Below, piece by piece: positions 9,219 to 18,179 of a stretch of DNA of 64,000 bases. Under the pieces are notes generated by a model. The model was not told where the DNA came from and made no database searches. It saw only the letters and a program-made list of their open reading frames with translations. Each line of letters starts with the position of its first letter. The stretch's first letter is position 1. The stretch covers positions 124,001 through 188,000 of the forward strand of contig NZ_AWFX01000024.1 of NCBI RefSeq assembly GCF_000463115.2, written 5' to 3'. The translations under genes were made by a program, and so were the position numbers. The stretch is from Franconibacter helveticus LMG 23732. GTDB lineage: Bacteria; Pseudomonadota; Gammaproteobacteria; Enterobacterales; Enterobacteriaceae.

Positions 9219-10457
9219 ATGGCAAAAGTATCACTGGAGAAAGACAAAATTAAATTCTTGCTGGTGGAAGGCGTTCACCAGAAAGCCATCGATAGCCTGC
9301 GCGCGGCAGGTTACACCAATATCGAATACCATAAAGGCGCGCTGGACAGCGACGCGCTGAAAGAATCGATCCGTGACGCTCACTTTATTGGCCTGCGATC
9401 CCGTACCCATCTGACCGAAGAGATTTTCGCCGCAGCGGAAAAGCTGGTGGCGGTAGGCTGTTTTTGCATCGGCACCAATCAGGTTGACCTGAATGCGGCG
9501 GCGAAACGCGGCGTGCCGGTCTTTAACGCGCCTTTCTCCAACACCCGTTCCGTGGCTGAGCTGGTTATTGGCGAGCTGCTGCTGCTGATGCGCGGTATTC
9601 CTGAAGCGAATGCTAAAGCGCATCGCGGTATCTGGAACAAACAGGCGGCAGGCTCTTATGAAGCGCGCGGCAAAAAGCTGGGTATTATCGGCTACGGCCA
9701 TATCGGCACCCAGCTTGGCATCCTTGCGGAATCGCTCGGCATGCATGTGTTCTTTTATGATATCGAAAGCAAGCTGCCGCTTGGCAATGCCACACAGGTG
9801 CAGCATCTTTCCGACCTGCTCAATATGAGCGACGTGGTAAGCCTGCACGTGCCGGAAAATGCCTCGACGAAAGATATGATTGGCGCAGAGCAACTGGCGC
9901 TGATGAAGCCCGGCGCGCTGCTGATTAACGCCGCACGCGGCACCGTGGTGGATATTCCGGCGCTGTGCGACGCGCTTTCGCGTAAGCATCTCGCGGGCGC
10001 GGCTATCGACGTATTCCCGACGGAGCCGGCAACAAACAGCGATCCGTTCAACTCTCCGCTGTGCGAATTCGACAACGTTATCCTGACGCCGCACATCGGC
10101 GGCTCCACGCAGGAAGCGCAGGAAAATATCGGCCTTGAGGTGGCGGGCAAGCTTGTGAAATATTCCGACAACGGTTCGACGCTCTCTGCCGTGAATTTCC
10201 CGGAAGTTTCGCTGCCGCTGCACGGCGGCACCGTGAGCCGGTTGCTGCATATTCATGAAAACCGTCCGGGCGTGCTGACCGCCATCAACCAGATCTTCGC
10301 CGAGCAGGGCATTAACATCGCCGCGCAATATCTGCAAACCACGCCGCAAATGGGCTATGTGGTGATTGATATCGATGCCGAGGAAGAGGTCGCGAACAAA
10401 GCGCTACAGAGCATGAAAGCGATTCCGGGCACTATCCGCGCTCGCCTGCTTTACTGA
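9219..10457 (+). CDS. serA: D-3-phosphoglycerate dehydrogenase
   Basis: First committed step of serine synthesis, oxidising 3-phosphoglycerate; feedback inhibited by serine through a C-terminal ACT domain. I start at ATG 9219 (MAKVSLEKDKIKF), as in E. coli; an open upstream extension is not conserved. The nucleotide-binding motif GIIGYGHIGTQ lies near residue 160, catalytic His in TPHIGGS near 295, and the ACT domain from about residue 342. The length is 412 residues against 410 in E. coli. The two extra residues (TV) fall immediately after the Gly-Gly hinge that joins the substrate domain to the ACT domain. A bidirectional terminator follows. Confidence 0.97.
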   Translation: MAKVSLEKDKIKFLLVEGVHQKAIDSLRAAGYTNIEYHKGALDSDALKESIRDAHFIGLRSRTHLTEEIFAAAEKLVAVGCFCIGTNQVDLNAAAKRGVPVFNAPFSNTRSVAELVIGELLLLMRGIPEANAKAHRGIWNKQAAGSYEARGKKLGIIGYGHIGTQLGILAESLGMHVFFYDIESKLPLGNATQVQHLSDLLNMSDVVSLHVPENASTKDMIGAEQLALMKPGALLINAARGTVVDIPALCDALSRKHLAGAAIDVFPTEPATNSDPFNSPLCEFDNVILTPHIGGSTQEAQENIGLEVAGKLVKYSDNGSTLSAVNFPEVSLPLHGGTVSRLLHIHENRPGVLTAINQIFAEQGINIAAQYLQTTPQMGYVVIDIDAEEEVANKALQSMKAIPGTIRARLLY

Positions 10458-10469
10458 TTGCCTGTTACG

Positions 10470-10497
10470 AAAAAAGCCCGCTTCGGCGGGCTTTTTT
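10470..10497. terminator. Bidirectional terminator between serA and fau
   Basis: GCCCGC pairs with GCGGGC around TTCG, with A runs on the left and T6 on the right, serving both convergent genes. Confidence 0.9.
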
Positions 10498-10505
10498 GTG
10501 GGCGC

Positions 10506-11102
10506 TTACCATGTCCAGAGCGTTGACGGCGTAACAACCGCAGGCAGCGGGATATCCCATTTCTCTGCGGGAAGGGCGGCTACCTGCTGGCAATCGTGGG
10601 CGTAACCGACAGGGGAAAGCGCATGTTCGCGCCAGTTTTGCAGCGTGCGGTCATAAAAGCCGCCGCCCATGCCAAGGCGCTGCCCCTGGGCGTCAAACGC
10701 CACCAGCGGCGTGACCAGCACATCCAGTTCGCTCAGGGGCAAAACGTGGCGCACATCAAGCGGCGGCTCATAAATTTTCAGACGATTCAGCAGTAATTCA
10801 CTGTGCGGAAAGTAGCGTAGAAAAAGCAAATTGCCAGGGCTAAAAGGGTGAAGCACAGGCAGATAAACCTGTTTGCCGGCGCGCCAGAGCCCTTCGATAA
10901 GCGGGCGGGTATCCAGCTCGCCATCGAATGAAAGAAAGGCCGCCACGGTTTTTGCTTCCACCACTGGCGCATAAGCCAGCATGCGCGCGGCGGCACGCTC
11001 GGCGAATTGTCGCTGCGCTTGCGGCGTGATAGCACGACGTAACTGGCGTATTTCTTTACGGATTTGCTGTCTGAGTTCAGGAATAACAGGGCGTTGCGTC
11101 AT
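10506..11102 (-). CDS. fau: 5-formyltetrahydrofolate cyclo-ligase
   Basis: ATP-dependent conversion of 5-formyl-tetrahydrofolate to 5,10-methenyl-tetrahydrofolate, clearing an inhibitor of folate enzymes. Start at 11102 (MTQRPVIPELRQQIRKE) gives 198 residues. The longer open frame upstream runs into the 6S RNA gene and is not protein-coding. Conserved family motifs are FLSFDGELDTRPLI near 68-81 and the C-terminal GQRLGMGGGFYDRTL nucleotide-binding signature. It is directly downstream of ssrS on the same strand, the classic ssrS-fau arrangement. Confidence 0.93.
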   Translation of the reverse strand: MTQRPVIPELRQQIRKEIRQLRRAITPQAQRQFAERAAARMLAYAPVVEAKTVAAFLSFDGELDTRPLIEGLWRAGKQVYLPVLHPFSPGNLLFLRYFPHSELLLNRLKIYEPPLDVRHVLPLSELDVLVTPLVAFDAQGQRLGMGGGFYDRTLQNWREHALSPVGYAHDCQQVAALPAEKWDIPLPAVVTPSTLWTW

Positions 11103-11117
11103 GGTAGTAAAAGAGGG

Positions 11118-11301
11118 GGAATCTCCGAGATGCCGCCGTAGGCTGTAACCCTTGAACCCGCGGTTCAAGGTGAATGCGTCGTCACGGTTTTCAGGCTTCT
11201 CGGACGAACCGAGCATGCTCACCAACCGTGGAGCGTCACATTCTGTTTTTTTGAAATATCGGCTCAGGGGACTGGCCCACTTGCGAACATCTCAGAGAAA
11301 T
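11118..11301 (-). ncRNA. ssrS: 6S RNA
   Basis: About 184 nt that mimics an open promoter and sequesters sigma-70 RNA polymerase in stationary phase. The transcribed strand starts ATTTCTCTGAGATGTTCGC at 11301. It ends in CATCTCGGAGATTCC at 11118, so 5' and 3' ends pair as in E. coli. Internal blocks GGGCCAGTCCCCTGAGCCG-like, TTGGTGAGCATGCTCGG and CTTGAACC/GGTTCAAGG are recognisable. It sits between zapA and fau exactly as in E. coli, and would be co-transcribed with fau in the long precursor form. Confidence 0.95.
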
Positions 11302-11343
11302 TTTTTCCTTCACGGTCACTCTACCATAGTAGACCCTGAAGCA

Positions 11344-11673
11344 TTATTCAAACTTTGGTCCCGTTCTCTCACTTATGCGACCTTGCTCAAGCAATGCTTG
11401 CTCGATGGTCTGCTGGAGCATCCGAATACGCTGTTCCATGCTGGCCGCGTAATCACGGGTTTTGGTCTTTTCCTGAGCCAGCTCATAACAGACGTTCAAC
11501 GCCGCGATGAAAACCAGTTGCTCAGTATTGGTGACTCTAGTGCGAACTTTCAGATCTTGCAACCGTTGATTCAGATCTTCCGCCGCCTGGTTTAGTGCAT
11601 CCCGCTGCTCTGGCGGACAGTTCACCCGCAGTGAACGACCAAAAATTTGGATATCGACTGGTTGTGCAGACAT
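11344..11673 (-). CDS. zapA: Cell division protein ZapA
   Basis: Positive regulator of FtsZ-ring assembly that crosslinks FtsZ protofilaments and recruits ZapB. Start at 11673 ([17 protein letters not shown]) gives 109 residues as in E. coli; the upstream open frame is not conserved. The N-terminal globular FtsZ-binding part (about 1-60) is followed by a long amphipathic helix (about 70-105) that forms the coiled-coil tetramer. It is divergent from ygfB and upstream of ssrS. Confidence 0.96.
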   Translation of the reverse strand: MSAQPVDIQIFGRSLRVNCPPEQRDALNQAAEDLNQRLQDLKVRTRVTNTEQLVFIAALNVCYELAQEKTKTRDYAASMEQRIRMLQQTIEQALLEQGRISERTGPKFE

Positions 11674-11836
11674 TCCACCTTCCTGCTGTTGATTCACCTG
11701 CCGTTCGCGCCTTCCGGGGCGGCGAAGGGGCGACACTATAGCTACCCTGATAAGGAGATACAAGCCCTTTTCTGGTATCACCAGGGCCCAGAGTGGTAGC
11801 ATACCATGAATATCCCCTCAACGACGATGAATGCGC

Positions 11837-12415
11837 ATGTCTATACAGAACCAAATGCCTCGCTACGGCGAGCTCGGCCAGTTGCTTAACCAACAAGGCG
11901 TGGGGCTGACCCCTGCGGAAATGCACGGTCTGATCAGCGGAATGCTGTGTGGCGGCAACAAGGACGCCAGCTGGCAACCGCTGCTGCATGACCTCACCAA
12001 CGAGGGGCTGGCGTTTGGTCAGCAGCTGGCGCAGGCATTGCGCGAGCTGCACGCCGCCACCAGCGACAACCTTGAAGACGACGGTTTTCTGTTCCAGCTT
12101 TATCTGCCGGAAGGCGACGACGTGAGCGTATTCGACCGCGCCGATGCGCTGGCGGGCTGGGTTAACCATTTCCTGCTGGGGCTTGGCGTCACGCAGCCTA
12201 AGCTTGATAAGGTTACCGGCGAAACGGGCGAAGCCATCGACGATCTGCGCAACATTGCGCAACTGGGCTACGACGAGGACGAAGACCAGGAAGAGCTGGA
12301 GATGTCGCTGGAGGAGATTGTTGAATACGTGCGCGTAGCGGCGCTGTTGTGCCATGACACTTTTACGCGCAATGCGCCGACCGCGCCGGAAATTCGTAAG
12401 CCCACGCTACACTAA
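11837..12415 (+). CDS. ygfB: UPF0149 family protein YgfB
   Basis: Conserved gammaproteobacterial helical protein. In Pseudomonas the homologue modulates antibiotic-resistance gene expression; the E. coli function is not established. ATG at 11837 ([14 protein letters not shown]) gives 192 residues, matching E. coli; an ATG six bases upstream is the only alternative. Features visible include [11 protein letters not shown] near residue 33 and the acidic [17 protein letters not shown] stretch near 150. It leads the ygfB-pepP-ubiH-ubiI run, with pepP 24 bp downstream. Confidence 0.93.
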   Translation: MSIQNQMPRYGELGQLLNQQGVGLTPAEMHGLISGMLCGGNKDASWQPLLHDLTNEGLAFGQQLAQALRELHAATSDNLEDDGFLFQLYLPEGDDVSVFDRADALAGWVNHFLLGLGVTQPKLDKVTGETGEAIDDLRNIAQLGYDEDEDQEELEMSLEEIVEYVRVAALLCHDTFTRNAPTAPEIRKPTLH

Positions 12416-12439
12416 AATAAAAACGCAGCAGGAGGTGCA

Positions 12440-13756
12440 ATGACACAGGTAGAGTTTCTCCGCCGTCGCCAGGCGTTGCTGGCGAAGATGGCGCCCGCCA
12501 GCGCCGCGCTGATTTTCGCCGCGCCCGAGGCCACGCGCAGCGCCGACAGTGAATATCCGTATCGACAGAACAGCGACTTCTGGTATTTCACCGGCTTTAA
12601 CGAGCCGGAAGCGGTGCTGGTGCTAATCAAAAGCGACGATACGCATAATCACAGCGTGCTGTTTAACCGCGTGCGCGACAAAACCGCTGAAATCTGGTTT
12701 GGCCGCCGCCTGGGGCAGGAGGCCGCGCCGGAAAAACTGGCTGTTGACCGCGCGCTCGCCTTTGATGAAATCGATGAGCAACTCTACCAGCTGCTGAATG
12801 GCCTGGACGTGGTCTACCACGCCCAGGGCCAGTATCCTTACGCCGACAACATCGTTTTTAGCGCGCTGGACAAGCTGCGCCGCGGCTCGCGCCAGAACCT
12901 GGCGGCCCCTGCTACGCTCACCGACTGGCGTCCGTGGGTGCATGAAATGCGCCTGTTCAAATCGGCAGAAGAGATCGACGTGCTGCGCCGTGCGGGCGAA
13001 ATCAGCGCGCTTGCCCACACGCGGGCAATGCAGGTTTGCCGCCCGGGGATGTTTGAATATCAGCTGGAAGGGGAGATCCTGCACGAATTTAACCGCCACG
13101 GCGCGCGTTTTCCCTCCTACAACACCATCGTCGGCGGCGGAGAAAACGGCTGTATTTTGCATTACACCGAAAACGAGAGCGAACTGCGCGACGGCGATCT
13201 GGTGCTTATCGATGCGGGCTGCGAATACCGGGGCTACGCGGGCGATATTACCCGCACCTTCCCGGTGAACGGTAAGTTCACGCCGGCCCAGCGCGCGATT
13301 TACGACATCGTGCTGGCATCGCTTGAAACCTCCCTGCGTTTGTTCCGCCCGGGAACCTCCATTCAGGAAGTGACTGACGAAGTGGTGCGCATTATGGTCA
13401 GCGGGCTGGTTAAGCTCGACATTCTCAAAGGCGATGTCGAGCAACTGATTGCCGATAACGCCCACCGCGCTTTTTTCATGCATGGGCTGAGCCACTGGCT
13501 GGGGCTGGATGTGCACGATGTGGGCTTTTATGGCCCCGACCGTTCGCGCACGCTGGAGCCTGGCATGGTGTTGACCGTTGAGCCGGGGCTGTATATCGCG
13601 CCGGATGCGGACGTGCCGCCGGAATACCGCGGCATCGGCATCCGTATCGAAGATGACATTCTCATCACCGAAACCGGCAACGAGAACCTCACAAGCAGCG
13701 TGGTGAAATCCGCAGACGATATCGAAGCGCTGATGGCGGCGGCGCGTCAGGCATGA
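12440..13756 (+). CDS. pepP: Xaa-Pro aminopeptidase P
   Basis: Mn-dependent exopeptidase releasing N-terminal residues preceding proline. The 438 residues show an N-terminal creatinase-like domain (1-170) and a pita-bread catalytic domain. Metal ligands are recognisable in LIDAGCEYRGYAGDITRTFP (two Asp), HGLSHWLGLDVHDVG (His), VEPGLYI (Glu) and GIRIEDD (Glu). AGGAGG precedes the ATG. The gene overlaps ubiH by four bases, so translation is likely coupled. Confidence 0.97.
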   Translation: MTQVEFLRRRQALLAKMAPASAALIFAAPEATRSADSEYPYRQNSDFWYFTGFNEPEAVLVLIKSDDTHNHSVLFNRVRDKTAEIWFGRRLGQEAAPEKLAVDRALAFDEIDEQLYQLLNGLDVVYHAQGQYPYADNIVFSALDKLRRGSRQNLAAPATLTDWRPWVHEMRLFKSAEEIDVLRRAGEISALAHTRAMQVCRPGMFEYQLEGEILHEFNRHGARFPSYNTIVGGGENGCILHYTENESELRDGDLVLIDAGCEYRGYAGDITRTFPVNGKFTPAQRAIYDIVLASLETSLRLFRPGTSIQEVTDEVVRIMVSGLVKLDILKGDVEQLIADNAHRAFFMHGLSHWLGLDVHDVGFYGPDRSRTLEPGMVLTVEPGLYIAPDADVPPEYRGIGIRIEDDILITETGNENLTSSVVKSADDIEALMAAARQA

Positions 13757-14931
13757 GCGTCATTATCATCGGCGGCGGCATGACCGGCGCGACGCTGGCG
13801 CTGGCGATTTCTCACTTCACGCGCGGCGCGCTGCCGGTGCATCTGGTTGAGGCCAGCGCGCCGGAGTCAGCCGCCCATCCGGGGTTCGACGCGCGGGCTA
13901 TCGCGCTTGCCCACGGCACTTGTCAGCAGCTGGCGCGGTTCGGCGTCTGGCAGGCGATTGCGGATAAAGCCACGCCTATCAAAACCGTGCATGTCAGCGA
14001 CCGCGGCCATGCGGGCTTCGTCACGCTGGAGGCGAAAGAGTATGACATCGCCGCGCTGGGCCAGGTGGTAGAACTGCACGATGTCGGACAGCGGCTTTTT
14101 AGCATGTTGCGCAAGGCGCCTGGCGTTCAGGTGCATTGCCCCGAGCGAGTCGCAAGCTTCACGCGCAGCGAAGAGGGCGTAAGCGTGACGCTTGAGAGCG
14201 GCGCCACGCTTTCCGGCAGCCTGCTGGTGGCGGCGGACGGTACGCGTTCGGCGCTGGGAGCGCAGTGCGGCATCACCTGGCGGCACGAGCCTTACCACCA
14301 GCTGGCGGTTATCGCGAACGTAACCACTTCACAGCCGCATAACGGGCGCGCCTTTGAGCGCTTCACTGAGTATGGCCCGCTTGCGTTGCTGCCGATGTCG
14401 GGCGGCCGCAGTTCGCTGGTGTGGTGTCATCAGTTGGAAAAAGAAGCGGAGATCATGGCCTGGGATGAAACCCGCTTTTGCCATGAGCTGCAAAAAGCGT
14501 TTGGCTGGCGGCTGGGGCGCATTACCCATGCCGGCGGGCGAAGCGCTTATCCGCTGGCGCTTACGCGCTCTTCGCAGGCTATTTCGCATCGCGCCGTGCT
14601 GGTGGGCAACGCCGCCCAGACGCTGCATCCCATCGCCGGGCAGGGGTTCAACCTCGGGTTGCGTGATGTGATGACCCTGGCGGAAACGCTGGCCGAGGCG
14701 CATAGCGCGAAGCAGGATACCGGGAGCTACCCGGTGCTGGCGGCTTACCAGCGCCGACGCCGCCAGGACCGAGCCGCCACCATCGGCGTGACCGACGGGC
14801 TGGTGCATGTTTTTGCCAACCGCTGGGCGCCGCTGGTCGTAGGGCGCAACCTGGGATTAATGGCGATGGAACTATTTACCCCGGCGCGTGACGCGCTGGC
14901 GCAACGCACCCTTGGCTGGGTTGCGCGTTAA
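13753..14931 (+). CDS. ubiH: 2-octaprenyl-6-methoxyphenol hydroxylase
   Basis: FAD-dependent monooxygenase of ubiquinone synthesis, hydroxylating ring carbon C1. The 392-residue protein has the N-terminal dinucleotide fold IIIGGGMTGATLAL, the VAADGTRSALG motif near residue 160, and the second FAD motif GNAAQTLHPIAGQGFNLGLRD near 290. The ATG overlaps the pepP stop (ATGA), and ubiI follows 11 bp after. Confidence 0.96.
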   Translation: MSVIIIGGGMTGATLALAISHFTRGALPVHLVEASAPESAAHPGFDARAIALAHGTCQQLARFGVWQAIADKATPIKTVHVSDRGHAGFVTLEAKEYDIAALGQVVELHDVGQRLFSMLRKAPGVQVHCPERVASFTRSEEGVSVTLESGATLSGSLLVAADGTRSALGAQCGITWRHEPYHQLAVIANVTTSQPHNGRAFERFTEYGPLALLPMSGGRSSLVWCHQLEKEAEIMAWDETRFCHELQKAFGWRLGRITHAGGRSAYPLALTRSSQAISHRAVLVGNAAQTLHPIAGQGFNLGLRDVMTLAETLAEAHSAKQDTGSYPVLAAYQRRRRQDRAATIGVTDGLVHVFANRWAPLVVGRNLGLMAMELFTPARDALAQRTLGWVAR

Positions 14932-14942
14932 AGGAGAAGAAT

Positions 14943-16145
14943 GTGCAAAGCGTAGATGTGGCGATTGTAGGCGGCGGCATGGTGGGGCTGGCGGTAGCCT
15001 GCGGACTGGAAGGCTGCGGCCTGCGCGTGGCGGTGCTGGAGCACCAGCCGCCGCAACCGGTAGCCGCCGATGCGCCGCCTTCGCTGCGCGTATCCGCTAT
15101 TAACGCCGCCAGCGAAAAATTGCTGGAAAAGCTCGGCGTCTGGCGCGATATCGTGCAGCAGCGGGCCTGCGCTTACCACGGTATGGAAGTGTGGGAAAAA
15201 GACAGCTTCGGGCGCATCGACTTTGACGACAAGCATTTTGGCTACAGTCATCTTGGTCATATCATCGAAAACAACGTTATTCACCAGGCGTTGTGGAATA
15301 AGGCGCAGCAGGGCAAAGACATTACGTTGCTGGCGCCTGCCGAATTACAGCAGGTGGCATGGGGCGAGAACGAAGCCTTTTTGACGCTGAAAGATGGCAA
15401 CATGCTGACCGCAAGGCTGGTTGTGGGCGCCGACGGCGCTAACTCGTGGCTGCGCGATAAAGCGGATATCCCGCTGACGTTCTGGGATTATGAACACTCG
15501 GCGCTGGTGGCGACTATCCGCAGCGAAGAGCCGCACGGCGCGGTGGCGCGGCAAGTTTTTCACGGTGACGGCATCCTCGCGTTTTTGCCGCTTAACGATC
15601 CGCACCTTTGCTCTATCGTCTGGTCGTTGCCGCCGCTGGAAGCGCAACGTATGCAGCATCTCCGTGAAGAGGAGTTTAACCAGGCGCTTTGCGTGGCGTT
15701 TGATAACCGTCTGGGGCTAACCAAAGTGGAAGGCGAGCGGCAGGTATTTCCGCTTACCGGACGCTATGCGCGTCAGTTCGCCGCGCACCGGCTGGCATTG
15801 GTAGGCGACGCTGCGCATACCATTCATCCGCTTGCCGGACAGGGCGTCAACCTGGGTTTTATGGATGCCGCCGAGCTGATAGCCGAGCTGCGCCGCCTGT
15901 ATGCGCAGGGCAAAGATATCGGCCAGCACCTTTACCTTCGCCGCTATGAGCGCAGCCGCAAGCACAGCGCGGCGGTGATGCTTGCCAGCATGCAGGGCTT
16001 TCGCGAACTGTTTGCCGGCAACAACCCGGCGAAAAAGCTGCTGCGCGATTTCGGACTCAAACTTGCCGATACGCTGCCCGGCGTTAAGCCGCAACTGCTT
16101 CGTCAGGCGATGGGGCTTCACGACCTGCCCGACTGGTTACGTTAA
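14943..16145 (+). CDS. ubiI: 2-octaprenylphenol hydroxylase UbiI (VisC)
   Basis: Flavin monooxygenase for the C5 hydroxylation in aerobic ubiquinone synthesis. The start is GTG at 14943 (MQSVDVAIVGGGMVG). The ATG two bases earlier, at 14941, leads to a stop after four codons. AAGGAGAAG lies just upstream. The 400 residues match E. coli UbiI, with the FAD motifs GGGMVGLAVA and GDAAHTIHPLAGQGVNLG. It ends the ygfB-pepP-ubiH-ubiI operon. Confidence 0.96.
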   Translation: MQSVDVAIVGGGMVGLAVACGLEGCGLRVAVLEHQPPQPVAADAPPSLRVSAINAASEKLLEKLGVWRDIVQQRACAYHGMEVWEKDSFGRIDFDDKHFGYSHLGHIIENNVIHQALWNKAQQGKDITLLAPAELQQVAWGENEAFLTLKDGNMLTARLVVGADGANSWLRDKADIPLTFWDYEHSALVATIRSEEPHGAVARQVFHGDGILAFLPLNDPHLCSIVWSLPPLEAQRMQHLREEEFNQALCVAFDNRLGLTKVEGERQVFPLTGRYARQFAAHRLALVGDAAHTIHPLAGQGVNLGFMDAAELIAELRRLYAQGKDIGQHLYLRRYERSRKHSAAVMLASMQGFRELFAGNNPAKKLLRDFGLKLADTLPGVKPQLLRQAMGLHDLPDWLR

Positions 16146-16565
16146 CTGCGTCACACTTCTCTTTTCGCCAGCCGGAAAGAGAAGTGTTCACTCATTTGAA
16201 ATATTCTAATTTCACCACCTTTTTCAGATTACTTTTTCTCATCCCTCTGTTTTTCTCTTCAGGAAATTCTTGCCGGAATTTGGTTGTTATTACTTATTGA
16301 TGCCTTATCTGCCAGAGCTTAATACTGATTAAATACTCATTGTTGCCATTAAGCAGTCAGAAATAGCGCGGCGCATTTTCCCTGTTCTGGCCATAAGCTA
16401 ATGTGATGGCTTAACTCACCTTATGGTTTACACGCCATTTCAGTGATAACGTCAGGCAAAAGGTAACGTTTGCGTCGATGCCGGGATCGGTGTCGATGAC
16501 AGATGGCGGGCGCGGCAGTCAGAGGCCCAACACCATCACCGACCCGGCAGAAAAACGAGGAAAAG
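16146..16565 (+). promoter_or_regulatory. Regulatory region of the gcvTHP operon
   Basis: This 420 bp AT-rich stretch has no gene. It matches in size and place the E. coli gcv control region, where GcvA, Lrp and PurR act. CTAAT pentamers, the core of GcvA targets, occur near 16205 and 16398. A PurR-like box lies at 16460-16475. I see no glycine riboswitch. Confidence 0.6.
16460..16475. promoter_or_regulatory. PurR-like operator upstream of gcvT
   Basis: AAGGTAACGTTTGCGT matches ANGCAANCGNTTNCNT at 10 of 12 defined positions. PurR repression of gcvTHP is known in E. coli, with a site close to the transcription start. Confidence 0.55.
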
Positions 16566-17663
16566 ATGGCCCAACAGACCCCTTTGTATGAGCAGCATGT
16601 TCACTGTGGCGCACGTATGGTGGATTTTCACGGCTGGATGATGCCGCTGCATTATGGTTCGCAGATTGATGAGCATCACGCGGTGCGTAACGACGCAGGC
16701 ATGTTCGACGTCTCGCATATGACCATTGTCGACCTGCGCGGCGAGCGCACCCGGGAATTTCTCCGCCACCTGCTGGCAAACGACGTTGCAAAGCTCACCC
16801 AACCCGGCAAAGCGCTTTATACCGCCATGCTTACCGCCTCCGCAGGCGTCATCGACGACCTGATTGTCTATTTCCTTTCTGAAGATTATTTCCGCCTCGT
16901 GGTGAACTCCGCTACCCGCGAGAAAGATCTCGCATGGATTAATGAACACGCGGAGCCGTTTGCCGTTTCCGTTACCGTGCGCGACGATTTATCGCTTATC
17001 GCGGTGCAGGGGCCGAACGCCCAGGCGAAAGCCGCCACGCTTTTCAACGACGAACAGCGTGAAGCCGTCGCGGGCATGAAACCGTTTTTCGGCGTGCAGG
17101 CAGGCGAGTTGTTCATCGCCACGACGGGCTACACCGGCGAGGCAGGCTATGAAATCGCCATGCCGAACGAGAAAGCGGCAGGTTTCTGGGCGCAACTGGT
17201 AGAAGCGGGCGTTAAGCCCTGCGGCCTGGGCGCGCGCGATACGCTGCGCCTTGAAGCGGGGATGAATTTATACGGCCAGGAGATGGACGAAGGCGTTTCA
17301 CCGCTTGCCGCCAATATGGGCTGGACTGTCGCCTGGCAGCCGCAGGAGCGCGATTTTATCGGCCGCGAAGCGCTCGAGGCGCAGCGCGAAGAGGGCACTG
17401 AGCAGCTGGTCGGCCTGATCATGACCGAGAAAGGCGTATTGCGCGGCGGGCAGCCGGTTCGCTTTACCGATGAACTGGGCCGCATATGCGAAGGCGTGAT
17501 CACCAGCGGCTCTTTCTCCCCTACGCTTGGTTATAGCATCGCGCTGGCGCGCGTGCCTGCCGGTATCGGCGATACCGCCATTGTGCAGATCCGCAACCGC
17601 GAAATGCCGGTAAAAGTGACCAAACCAATTTTTGTTCGCGCCGGTAAACCGGTCGCCCACTAA
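16566..17663 (+). CDS. gcvT: Glycine cleavage system T protein (aminomethyltransferase)
   Basis: Transfers the methylene group from aminomethyl-lipoyl-H protein to tetrahydrofolate, releasing ammonia. ATG at 16566 ([12 protein letters not shown]) follows GAGGAAAAG and gives 365 residues, one more than E. coli. The upstream in-frame extension to 16503 lies in the promoter region and is rejected. Family motifs [22 protein letters not shown] and [16 protein letters not shown] are present. First gene of gcvTHP. Confidence 0.97.
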   Translation: MAQQTPLYEQHVHCGARMVDFHGWMMPLHYGSQIDEHHAVRNDAGMFDVSHMTIVDLRGERTREFLRHLLANDVAKLTQPGKALYTAMLTASAGVIDDLIVYFLSEDYFRLVVNSATREKDLAWINEHAEPFAVSVTVRDDLSLIAVQGPNAQAKAATLFNDEQREAVAGMKPFFGVQAGELFIATTGYTGEAGYEIAMPNEKAAGFWAQLVEAGVKPCGLGARDTLRLEAGMNLYGQEMDEGVSPLAANMGWTVAWQPQERDFIGREALEAQREEGTEQLVGLIMTEKGVLRGGQPVRFTDELGRICEGVITSGSFSPTLGYSIALARVPAGIGDTAIVQIRNREMPVKVTKPIFVRAGKPVAH

Positions 17664-17686
17664 GTTTTGCTATCTGGAGAATAAGC

Positions 17687-18076
17687 ATGAGCAATGTGCC
17701 GAATGAACTGAAGTACAGCAAAGAACACGAATGGCTGCGTAAGGAAGCGGACGGCACTTACACCGTCGGCATTACCGAGCACGCGCAAGAGCTGCTGGGC
17801 GACATGGTTTTCGTTGACCTGCCGGAAGTCGGCGCGACCGTGGCGGCAGGCGATGACTGCGCCGTGGCGGAATCAGTAAAAGCGGCTTCCGATATTTACG
17901 CTCCGGTCAGCGGCGAAATCGTCGCCGTGAACGACGCGCTGAGCGACTCCCCGGAGCTGGTTAACAGCGCGCCTTACGGCGAAGGCTGGATCTTTAAGAT
18001 CAAAGCCAGCGACGAAGGCGAAGTGGCGGCGCTGCTTGATGCGGCGGCCTATGAAGCGCTCTTAGAAGACGAGTAA
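17687..18076 (+). CDS. gcvH: Glycine cleavage system H protein
   Basis: Lipoyl carrier that shuttles the aminomethyl group between P, T and L proteins. The 129 residues contain the lipoylation segment [15 protein letters not shown], with the modified Lys near residue 65. TCTGGAGA precedes the ATG, and the gene lies 23 bp after gcvT. Confidence 0.98.
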   Translation: MSNVPNELKYSKEHEWLRKEADGTYTVGITEHAQELLGDMVFVDLPEVGATVAAGDDCAVAESVKAASDIYAPVSGEIVAVNDALSDSPELVNSAPYGEGWIFKIKASDEGEVAALLDAAAYEALLEDE

Positions 18077-18179
18077 TCCTGCCGGAGAAGGGATAAGCGC
18101 CGGCTTTCCCTTCTTCGCAGAGCAAAACCACACCCATCGCATTAATTTGCTTCACTGCACGTTTCAGGAAATATCGCCC

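Noticed and set aside
11103..11225. N-terminal extension of fau
   Set aside because: The extra residues come from the 6S RNA sequence and are not conserved.
16146..16565. Glycine riboswitch before gcvT
   Set aside because: No tandem aptamer-like structure; enteric gcvTHP is controlled by proteins, and the region shows GcvA/PurR-type elements instead.
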